Part shown: positions 56,996-64,000 of the stretch, piece after piece | How the letters are laid out: the number at the start of each line of letters is the position of its first letter | Numbering within the stretch: position 1 is the first letter of the stretch | NCBI RefSeq assembly: GCF_003363135.1 | Contig: NZ_QRBB01000001.1 | Location: 1,116,001-1,180,000 of the forward strand | DNA: 64,000 bases | DNA from: Alteriqipengyuania lutimaris | Lineage (GTDB): Bacteria > Pseudomonadota > Alphaproteobacteria > Sphingomonadales > Sphingomonadaceae | Direction of reading: 5' to 3' | Position numbers and translations under genes: made by a program | Notes under the pieces: generated by a model | Database searches by the model: none | Told to the model about the DNA's origin: nothing | What the model saw: only the letters and a program-made list of their open reading frames with translations

Positions 56996-57712
56996 ATGGA
57001 CCAGCCCTTCCTCAATCGCGGCACGAACTTTTGCGACGCCTGTACGGTGCGCAATCGCGCGATCTGCGGCGATCTGGACAACGAAGAGATCGTCGCGCTC
57101 AACGCGATCGGGCAACGCCGGCAACTCGCGGCGGGCGAGAACCTGCTGTGGGAAGGCGAGGAAGCCGTGGTGGTCGCGAACGTGGTGGAAGGGCTGCTGA
57201 AGCTCTCGACCAGCACGGCCGAGGGCAAGGAACAGATCCTCGGCCTCGCCTTTCCCGCCGATTTCATCGGGCGCCCGTTCGGTCACTCCACGCCCTATTC
57301 GGTCGAGGCGCTCACTGACGTGCTGGTCTGCGTCTTCCGCCGGGCCGATTTCGACCGCTTCGCGCGCGCGCATCCCAACCTCGAACACAAGCTGCTGGAG
57401 CGCACGCTTACGGAACTCGATCGCACGCGGAAATGGATGCTGCTGCTCGGCCGGATGACGGCGGAACAGCGCGTGGCGACCTTCCTGCTCGATCTGTCGT
57501 CGCGGGTCCCGGCGGGCGAACCGGGCGGGATGCCGGTCGATGCTTTCGAGCTGAAGCTCAGCCGGGGGCAGATCGCCGACGTGCTGGGGCTGACGATCGA
57601 AACCGTCAGCCGCGTATTCACCAAGCTCAAACAAGCCGGGGTCCTGTCTCTCCCCAATCGCAGGGAGGTCGCGATAGAGGACCGCGAAGCGCTCGTGCGG
57701 CTCGCCAGCTAG
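56996..57712 (+). CDS. fnr: FNR-type oxygen-sensing transcription regulator
   Basis: 238 residues from the ATG at 56996 (GAGAGG before it; a GTG at 56969 is an alternative). Crp/Fnr family. N-terminal Cys residues 13, 16 and 24 (FCDACTVRNRAICG) plus Cys 112 (VLVCVFRR) match the four ligands of an oxygen-labile 4Fe-4S cluster. The helix-turn-helix has LSRGQIADVLGLTIETVSRVFTKLKQAGV, whose ETVSR is the FNR recognition type (TTGAT half-sites). No target site was recognised nearby. Confidence 0.88.
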   Translation: MDQPFLNRGTNFCDACTVRNRAICGDLDNEEIVALNAIGQRRQLAAGENLLWEGEEAVVVANVVEGLLKLSTSTAEGKEQILGLAFPADFIGRPFGHSTPYSVEALTDVLVCVFRRADFDRFARAHPNLEHKLLERTLTELDRTRKWMLLLGRMTAEQRVATFLLDLSSRVPAGEPGGMPVDAFELKLSRGQIADVLGLTIETVSRVFTKLKQAGVLSLPNRREVAIEDREALVRLAS

Positions 57713-57798
57713 CGAGCTCTCTCCGATTGATATGCGCCGTGCCGGCCGCCGCAACCGGAATGCCGACCGGTACAGGATGCGCGTTCGCTCGTTCTCGC

Positions 57799-59166
57799 CT
57801 AGGAAGGCCTTTCGGGCTCTTCCTGCGAACCGATCGCCGCGTGGAACGAGACGAAGGATGTGGCGAGCGCGGCCTGGCTGTCGATCAGCGACTGGCGGCT
57901 CGCAATCAGCTGGCGCTGCGCGTCGAGCAAGTCGAACAAGGTCGCCAGCCCCTCGCGGTAGAGCGCATCCGACTGCTCCAGAGCGGCCTCGCTCTGCTCG
58001 ATGGCTTCGGACAGCGCATCGATACGCTGGCCATTCGCGTCGAGTGCGACGAGCGAATTTTCCACTTCGCCGAGCGCTTCGAGGAAGGTGAGCCGGTACT
58101 CGCCGAAGCGCGCGTCGGCCTCCGCTTCAGCGGCTTCGACTTCGGCCCTGCGGCGCCCGCCATCGAACAGCGGCAGGTCGAGTGCCGCACCGATGCTTGC
58201 GATAAATTCGTCGAGGATGCCGCCGATCGACCCATCGCCCAGCGCCACGCTGGCGGGAATGGTGAGCGAGGGGCGAAGGTCCGCCTGCTCGATCCCGACA
58301 TCGGCGGCGGCGCGCAGCAGCGCGGCTTCGGCGGCGAGGATATCCGCGCGGCGGCGCAGCAGGTCGACGGGCGTGCCCGCCGGCGGCCCGCCAGCATAGT
58401 CGGGAATGGTACTGTCGCCGATAGGCGCGGGCGGCTCGAACAGGCCGGGTGGCTGTCCCAGTAGGATCGCCAGCCGATTGGCCGCGCCCGCGCGCGCGAT
58501 CTCGATCAGGCCGCGACGTGCACGTGTCTGCGCGAGATCCGCTGCCGCCCGGCGCACGTCCAGATTGGCGGCGAGCCCGGCCTCGAACCGCAGGGTCACG
58601 ATCCTGAGCGTGCGCTCCTGCAATTCGGTCGACTGCGCCACGAGCTCGAGCTGCGCGCCGGTGCGGCGATATTCGATATATTGCGCCGCGATGGCAGCCG
58701 CGACGAGCCGCCGCTGGTCGGCGACGATATATTCCGCCTGCGCATAGTCCGCCGCAGCGGCGCGTATCTCCGCGGCGAGCCGCCCCGAAATGTCGGGATC
58801 GAAGGTGCCGAGCAGGCCGACGCTTGCAGCATCGCTGTCGAACGTGCCGAGCCCGATGGAGGCATCGGCGGCGCCGTCCACGCGCGGCAGCCGGTCCGCG
58901 CGCTCGGCGCGCAGCAGCGCCGCCGCGCCGCGCAGCCGGTCGCGCGCGATGGCGATGTCGATATTGGCGGCGAGGCCCTGTTCGACCAGTTCCTCCAGAA
59001 CCGGGTCGTTGAAGCCTTCCCACCAGTCTTCCGCCACGCCGCTTTCCGGCAGATCTCCCGCGTAAGCCTGCGGCGCGAGGACCGGACGCTCTGCGGGATA
59101 TTGCTCGATCGACGCGCAGGCCGAAAGCGCGAGGGCGGCACAGGACAAGGGGGCAATACGGATCAT
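57799..59166 (-). CDS. RND efflux outer-membrane lipoprotein (NodT family)
   Basis: 455 residues. Lipobox LSAC (Cys near residue 17), then the OMF fold with DWWEGFNDPVLEELVEQGLAANIDIAIARDRLRGAAA, VDLLRRRADILAAEAALLRAAADVGIEQADLRPS and a mirrored second half. TolC-like channel of a tripartite exporter. Its start overlaps the permease stop by four bases (59163-59166). Confidence 0.92.
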   Translation of the reverse strand: MIRIAPLSCAALALSACASIEQYPAERPVLAPQAYAGDLPESGVAEDWWEGFNDPVLEELVEQGLAANIDIAIARDRLRGAAALLRAERADRLPRVDGAADASIGLGTFDSDAASVGLLGTFDPDISGRLAAEIRAAAADYAQAEYIVADQRRLVAAAIAAQYIEYRRTGAQLELVAQSTELQERTLRIVTLRFEAGLAANLDVRRAAADLAQTRARRGLIEIARAGAANRLAILLGQPPGLFEPPAPIGDSTIPDYAGGPPAGTPVDLLRRRADILAAEAALLRAAADVGIEQADLRPSLTIPASVALGDGSIGGILDEFIASIGAALDLPLFDGGRRRAEVEAAEAEADARFGEYRLTFLEALGEVENSLVALDANGQRIDALSEAIEQSEAALEQSDALYREGLATLFDLLDAQRQLIASRQSLIDSQAALATSFVSFHAAIGSQEEPERPS

Positions 59167-62100
59167 GCGGGCGCCATGGTCATGTCTTCGTCGAGCGCGT
59201 CGATCTCCTCGTTCAGCTTGGCAAGATCGACGCTCCGCGGCTGCCCGAAGCGTGCGATCACGAGGTACAGAACCGGCGTGAGGAACAGGGTGAACAGGCT
59301 CGCGATGCCGAGCCCGCCGAAGATGACCCAGCCGATCGACTGGCGTGCTTCGGCCCCCGCACCGCTCGCGAGGATCAGCGGGGTTGCGCCGATCACGGTG
59401 GAGATCAGCGTCATGGTGATCGGGCGCAGGCGGATGGCGGCGGCTTCCTCTACCGCTTCGCGCACGCTGCGGCCCTGATGGCGTAGCTGATCCGCGAATT
59501 CGACGATCAACACCCCGTTTTTGGCCATCAGCCCGATCAGCATGACGAGACCGATCTGCGAATAGATGTTGAGCGAGACGCCCGACAGGAACAGCGCGAA
59601 GACCGCCGCAGCGAGCGCAAAGGGTACCGTCAAGAGTACCACAAGCGCACTGGTGAGGCTTTCAAACTGGGCTACGAGCACCAGAAAGACGATCGCGAGC
59701 GCAAAGCCGTAGGTCAGCATCAGCGCGTTGGAGCTTTCCTCGAGGCTTTCGGCATCGCCCTGCAGCAGCATGTCGATATCGTCCGCCACCGCCTCTTCCG
59801 CCAGCCGTTCGACCTCGTCGACCGCATCGCGCAGCGGCGTTCCGGCGGCGATATCCATGTCGACCTCGATCGCGCGGCGCTGCTCGGTCCGGTCGAGTTC
59901 GGCGGCGATGCCCTGTTCGACGATCGTGGTCACGGCGGACAGCGGCACGAGGCGGTTGCTGCCGGCGTCCGGGGACGAGCCGCGCACGTAGAGATTGCGC
60001 AGGTCGTTGGGATTGGTGACGCTGATCGCCTGCGCGGTGAGGAAGATTGGCACCGCCTGGTCGCCGACATTGAGATCGACCAGTTCCTCGCCCCCCACCA
60101 TCGCGCGCAAGGTCTGCGACAGGTCTTCCAGATCGACGCCGAGGTCGGAGGCGCGCTGGCGGTCGATGCGGATCGAAAGCTGCGGCTGGGTCGGCTGGTA
60201 GGAAATATCGGCGTTGGAGAGGATGTCGGACTGCGTATCGATCGCCGTGGCGAGGGCGTCGGCGCTTTCGTAGATCCGGTCGTATTCAGGGCCGGTCAGC
60301 GCGACCTCCAGCCCTTCGCCGCCGCCGCCGAAGCTGAGCGTGCCGCGCCCGCGCGCATTGGTACGCGAGCCGGGGATTTCGGACAGCGGTTCGTTGAGTT
60401 CCTGGACGATCTCCGTCTGGCTGCGGTCGCGCTCGCTCCAGTCGGCCAGCTCCGCCGTCACGCGCACGCGGTTGGGGTCATAACGGCCGACGATGGAAAA
60501 GGTGCTCGTGATCACGCCGCTCTCCAGATAGGGCTCCAGCACCTGTTCGACCTCGTCCAGTTCGCGGTCCATGAAGGCGAGCCCCACGCCGTCCGGGCCG
60601 GTCGCATCCACCGTGATCACGCCGCGATCCTCGTCGGGCACGAGCTCGTTGTCGAGCTGGGTGTAGAGCAGTCCGGCCAGCGCGGCGATTACGACCGATC
60701 CGGCAATCATCGCCTTGGGCGCGCCGAGCGCGCGGTGCAGGAGCCGCTCGTACCCATCGGTTGTCTTGCGTCCGAAGCGCGACAGGCGGCTGTTGCCTTG
60801 CGTGTCGCTCGTCAGGTCGAACTTCGCGGCAAGCGCAGGCACGAGCGAGAGCGCCACGAAGCTCGACAGGATCACCGCGACTGCCAGCACGAAGCCGAAT
60901 TCGCGGAACAGCCGCCCGGTCTCCGACGGCAGGAAACTGATCGGCACGAAGACTGAGACGAGCACGGCGGTCGTCGCCACCACCGCGAAGAACACCTGCC
61001 GCGTTCCCACGACCGCCGCAGCGCGCCGTCCCAGCCCCTTGTTCTGCAACCGCTGCGCGTTTTCCAGCACCACGATCGCGTCGTCGACGATCAGCCCCGT
61101 GGCGAGAACCAGCGCGAGCAGGGTCAGCAGGTTGATCGAGAAGCCCATGATCCAGATCCCTGCGACCACACCCACCAGCGCGACTGGGATCGTGGTGCTC
61201 GGGATCATCGTGGGCCGCCAGGCGCGGAAGAAAATGAGCATCGTCGCCACCACCACGGCGATGGTGAAGGCCAGCGTGATCAGGACTTCGCGCACCGAGA
61301 TGCGGATGAATTCGGCATCGTCTGACACGATCTGAAGCTCGACATCGTCGAACCGGCGATTGACCCGCTTGACCGCCTGCCGGATCGAGTCCGAAATCTG
61401 GATCGTGTTCGAGCTGGCCTGCCGCACCACGCCCAGCCCGATGATCGGTTCGCCATCGAGGCGGACGAAATTGCTCGCATTGGCGGGCGCGAAATCGGCC
61501 TGGGCGACGTCCCCGACGCGCACATTGTCGCTTATGACCACGCTCTCGATCAGCCCAGGCTCGGTCGCGCTGGCATCGGCGCGCACGACGAGGCTCTGCG
61601 CGTCCGAGCGGAAGGAGCCGACGGGCACGTCGAACGGCGCGTCCTGCAGCGCGTCCGCCACGTCGGTCAGCGTCAGGCCGAAGCGGTTGAGCCGCAGCGG
61701 ATCGACCGCCACGCGCATCTGCCGCTCGCGTGCGCCGAACTGCTCGATGCTGGCGACGCCTTCGGCGGTCAGCAGTTCGGGGATGATGTCGTTGTCGACC
61801 AGACGGGTGAGTTCGGACTGGTCGTAGGCATCGCTCAGCACCGCCAGCGTCATGATCGGCTGGGCGTCCTGGTCGGCCTTGACCACCGTCACCTGCTCGA
61901 CGCGTTCGGGCAGGTCGCGCTGGGTCCGGCTGACGGCTTCGCGCACGTCGGTGGCGGCCGTGTCGAGATCGATGCCGGGGTTAAACTCCACCCGGATGCG
62001 CGAGTTGTTCTCCTCGCTCGAGGAGCTGATCTGGCGCACGCCGGAGACTCGGGCGACCGCGTTTTCGAGGATGCTGGTGACCTCGGCATCCATCGTTTCG

Positions 62101-62279
62101 GGCGCGGCGCCGGGGAGGCTGGCGGTGACCGACACGATCGGGCGGTCGACATTGGGTAGCTCGCGCACTTCCGCACCCAGCAGCGCGGCGACGCCGGCGA
62201 TCACGATCAGCAGGTTGAGCACACCGATCAGCAGCGGTCGCTTGACCGCCAGCATGGGAAGATCGGTTCTAGTCTCCAT
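59163..62279 (-). CDS. RND efflux permease (HAE-1/AcrB type)
   Basis: 1038 residues from the ATG at 62279, 12 transmembrane segments in two repeats. N-terminal MLAVKRPLLIGVLNLLIVIAG, the porter-domain RELPNVDRPIVSVTASLPGAAPETMD, TM4 with the proton-relay LATGLIVDDAIVVLENAQR, and a C-terminal MLIGLMAKNGVLIVEFADQLR, RLRPITMTLISTVIGATPLIL. Proton-driven export of drugs or metabolites, with the adaptor and NodT protein encoded in the same operon. Confidence 0.94.
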   Translation of the reverse strand: METRTDLPMLAVKRPLLIGVLNLLIVIAGVAALLGAEVRELPNVDRPIVSVTASLPGAAPETMDAEVTSILENAVARVSGVRQISSSSEENNSRIRVEFNPGIDLDTAATDVREAVSRTQRDLPERVEQVTVVKADQDAQPIMTLAVLSDAYDQSELTRLVDNDIIPELLTAEGVASIEQFGARERQMRVAVDPLRLNRFGLTLTDVADALQDAPFDVPVGSFRSDAQSLVVRADASATEPGLIESVVISDNVRVGDVAQADFAPANASNFVRLDGEPIIGLGVVRQASSNTIQISDSIRQAVKRVNRRFDDVELQIVSDDAEFIRISVREVLITLAFTIAVVVATMLIFFRAWRPTMIPSTTIPVALVGVVAGIWIMGFSINLLTLLALVLATGLIVDDAIVVLENAQRLQNKGLGRRAAAVVGTRQVFFAVVATTAVLVSVFVPISFLPSETGRLFREFGFVLAVAVILSSFVALSLVPALAAKFDLTSDTQGNSRLSRFGRKTTDGYERLLHRALGAPKAMIAGSVVIAALAGLLYTQLDNELVPDEDRGVITVDATGPDGVGLAFMDRELDEVEQVLEPYLESGVITSTFSIVGRYDPNRVRVTAELADWSERDRSQTEIVQELNEPLSEIPGSRTNARGRGTLSFGGGGEGLEVALTGPEYDRIYESADALATAIDTQSDILSNADISYQPTQPQLSIRIDRQRASDLGVDLEDLSQTLRAMVGGEELVDLNVGDQAVPIFLTAQAISVTNPNDLRNLYVRGSSPDAGSNRLVPLSAVTTIVEQGIAAELDRTEQRRAIEVDMDIAAGTPLRDAVDEVERLAEEAVADDIDMLLQGDAESLEESSNALMLTYGFALAIVFLVLVAQFESLTSALVVLLTVPFALAAAVFALFLSGVSLNIYSQIGLVMLIGLMAKNGVLIVEFADQLRHQGRSVREAVEEAAAIRLRPITMTLISTVIGATPLILASGAGAEARQSIGWVIFGGLGIASLFTLFLTPVLYLVIARFGQPRSVDLAKLNEEIDALDEDMTMAPA

Positions 62280-63354
62280 CGGCGGCGGCTGCATCCTCGA
62301 CGCGCACGTTGCGTTCGGGCTCGCGGGCCTGGCGGACGAGGCGGATAGCCTGCCCGTCGCGCACCTTCTGCACGCCTTCGACGATCACGTGATCCTGCCG
62401 CGATATGTCCCCATCGACGAACACGCGCCCGTCGCGGCGCGAGGTGATGGTCACGGGCACGCGCACCGCCGCGCCGTCGCGCACCAGGAAGATGTGCGAC
62501 CCTTCGCCGCCCCAGATGATGGCCTCTTCCGGGATGGCGGCCCGGGTCGCTCCGTTGCGGGAGAAATTGACCCGGAAGCTCATGCCCGGGCGCAACCGGT
62601 CCTCGCTATTGGGGATCGCGGTGCGCACGATGAAGTCGCGGCTTTCCTGAGAGATGCGATTATCGGTGGCGACGACCTCGGCCGAAATCGTCCGGCCCGG
62701 CTCCGAGAAGGGCACGACCTCCACGCTGTCGCCGCGGCTGAGATTGGCGAACACCTCTTCGGGCGCGAGGAAATCGACGTAGAGCGTGCCGCGCTGGTCG
62801 ATCTGCGTGATCGGGGTGGAATCGTTGACGCGGTCGCCCACGTCGATCTCGGTCAGGCCGACATGGCCGGAGAACGGCGCACGCACCGTCCGGTCGGCCA
62901 GCGACGTTTGCGCCTGGCGCAACTCGACCCGCGCCGCGGCGAGCGCATTTTCGCCCGCTTCGATCTGGCTGTCGGAGATCGCGCCGGTATCCTCGATCCG
63001 GCGGTAGCGGCCCAGCAGCTGGCTGGCCTCCTGCACCGCAACGCGTGCCGCCTCGACATCGAGACGCTCCGCGCGACTGTCGAGTTCGAGCAGCGTCGCG
63101 CCCTCGCGCACATAGTCGCCGGCGGCGAACCGCACGCGGGTTACGCGGCCCGCCGTCTCGGGAAAAAGCTCGGCAGAGGTCGCCGCGCGCGCGGTGCCGA
63201 TGGCTTCGACCTGCGACACTTCGGGGAGGAAGCGCACCTCCTGTGCGACGACCGGAACGGGCTCCTCTTCCCGCTCCTCCTCGCCCGAAGAGCAGGCGGC
63301 AATCAGCAAGCCGAGGCTGCCGAGCACCATAGTCTTGAAGCGAAATCGGTTCAT
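62269..63354 (-). CDS. RND efflux periplasmic adaptor (HlyD/MFP family)
   Basis: 361 residues from the ATG at 63354. Lipobox IAAC with an acidic Glu-rich spacer after it, then VGRVTRVRFAAGDYVREGATLLELDS-like lipoyl half, a helical hairpin (about 110-165) and LADRTVRAPFSGHVGLTEIDVGDRV, beta-barrel and membrane-proximal domains (RDGAAVRVPVTITSRRDGRVFVDG). It links permease and outer-membrane channel. First gene of the operon; the permease start overlaps its end by 11 bases. Confidence 0.92.
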   Translation of the reverse strand: MNRFRFKTMVLGSLGLLIAACSSGEEEREEEPVPVVAQEVRFLPEVSQVEAIGTARAATSAELFPETAGRVTRVRFAAGDYVREGATLLELDSRAERLDVEAARVAVQEASQLLGRYRRIEDTGAISDSQIEAGENALAAARVELRQAQTSLADRTVRAPFSGHVGLTEIDVGDRVNDSTPITQIDQRGTLYVDFLAPEEVFANLSRGDSVEVVPFSEPGRTISAEVVATDNRISQESRDFIVRTAIPNSEDRLRPGMSFRVNFSRNGATRAAIPEEAIIWGGEGSHIFLVRDGAAVRVPVTITSRRDGRVFVDGDISRQDHVIVEGVQKVRDGQAIRLVRQAREPERNVRVEDAAAADGD

Positions 63355-63530
63355 TGAATTCCCGTCTATGGAACCAGGCAGGCGGACGGAAGCTTTTCCG
63401 CGTGTGGTGCAGGACCCGCAACACCTTCTATGGTCGGGGGTTGTCCCAGCCGGTGCCATACGCCGCGGCGAACCCGTTCGGGTCGACAGGCCCGGTCCAC
63501 TCCTTGCGGATCCGGGGCCGGACAGATGCG

Positions 63531-64000
63531 TCAGCCGCTATTCCTGAGCGCCGTCGCGATCGCGTTGATCGACAGCTTGATCCCTTCCGCGATCCGCTCG
63601 TCGGAATCGCCGGCCCGGTGCCGTTTGAGCAGTTCGAGCTGCAGCAGGTTCAGCGGCTCGATATAGGGCAGCCGCAAGCGGATCGACGCATCGAGCTTCG
63701 GCGCGTTTTCGAGCAGGAAGGATTGTCCGGTGATCTCCAGCAAGGCATCGTGCGTCTGCTGCCAGCCGTCGCGGATCTGGCCGAACACCGTCTTTGCCAG
63801 GGCGCGATCCTCGACCAGCCCGGAATATTCCCCCGCAATCGCCATGTCCGATTTGGCGAGCACCATCTCCATGTTCGCGAGCGTGTTTTTGAAGAATGGC
63901 CATTGTTCGACCATGTCGCGCAGCAGGGCCTTGTCCTCGAACCCGGCGAGCGCCTGACCCGTGCCGTACCAGCCGGGCAGCATGACGCGCGCCTGACTCC
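63531..64000 (-). CDS. ppc: phosphoenolpyruvate carboxylase, C-terminal part (cut by window end)
   Basis: About 155 residues are visible; the frame stays open past 64000 with SQARVMLPGWYGTGQAL. The rest matches the Ppc C-terminus: FFKNTLANMEMVLAKSDMAIAGEYS, then LDASIRLRLPYIEPLNLLQLELLKRHR and the conserved ending NAIATALRNSG. Ppc makes oxaloacetate from phosphoenolpyruvate and bicarbonate. The catalytic N-terminal half lies outside. The final residues are the family's usual ...RNTG with Ser for Thr. Confidence 0.92.
   Translation of the reverse strand, partial: SQARVMLPGWYGTGQALAGFEDKALLRDMVEQWPFFKNTLANMEMVLAKSDMAIAGEYSGLVEDRALAKTVFGQIRDGWQQTHDALLEITGQSFLLENAPKLDASIRLRLPYIEPLNLLQLELLKRHRAGDSDERIAEGIKLSINAIATALRNSG

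Overview
The window is G+C-rich chromosomal DNA of an alphaproteobacterium, most likely a sphingomonad of the Erythrobacteraceae (Erythrobacter/Qipengyuania/Altererythrobacter type). This rests on a circularly permuted, alphaproteobacterial tmRNA gene with tag ANDNEALALAA, long TonB-dependent receptors, the lptD-surA-pdxA-rsmA order, and the general gene style. The genus is an inference. There are about 58 protein genes, one RNA gene, no tRNA or rRNA, no CRISPR array, and no transposase or integrase. Both ends cut genes: a DUF3617 lipoprotein on the left and phosphoenolpyruvate carboxylase on the right.

Region by region. 1-4.8 kb: two DUF3617 lipoproteins, an alpha/beta hydrolase, an extensin-like lipoprotein, an SDR, a membrane protein and a VOC protein. 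4.8-8.3 kb: an sdpR-sdpI-hydrolase operon behind a palindrome that covers its own start codon, then a PutP symporter. 8.75-11.76 kb: a restriction-modification island of lower G+C, C5 methyltransferase (EcoRII/Dcm class) - Vsr - EcoRII-like endonuclease, whose last gene runs antisense into typA. 13.7-15.3 kb: an unrecognised pair, one membrane and one secreted protein. 15.5-20 kb: a TonB receptor, a DUF805 protein and RecF. 20-20.7 kb: two tiny membrane proteins plus PspC behind a likely sigma-54 promoter. 20.7-24.8 kb: a tight six-gene operon, LemA - three TPM proteins - Nudix - SDR. 25-26.4 kb: mscL, a REP-like element, ssrA and a 29-bp inverted repeat.

26.4-38.7 kb is mostly housekeeping: arginine succinyltransferase-pathway genes (M20 hydrolase, astA, astB), the outer-membrane/ribosome operon (lptD, surA, pdxA, rsmA), pepA-DUF2256-holC, and ndk. 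38.9-41.3 kb: a PadR regulator coupled to a membrane protein, then a DUF418 protein. 41.3-47.3 kb: a TPR-sulfotransferase divergent from a TonB receptor and a secreted amidohydrolase, then an ACT protein. 47.4-57.7 kb: cardiolipin synthase, an EEP-family protein, an ABC-F ATPase, RecQ, an M16 peptidase and an FNR-type regulator. 57.8-63.4 kb: a complete RND efflux operon, then the end of ppc.

The most interesting material is the typA-flanking accessory DNA (restriction module on one side, unknown pair on the other), the sigma-54-controlled small-protein/PspC operon with an upstream inverted repeat, two regulator genes that look leaderless, and the inverted repeat downstream of ssrA.
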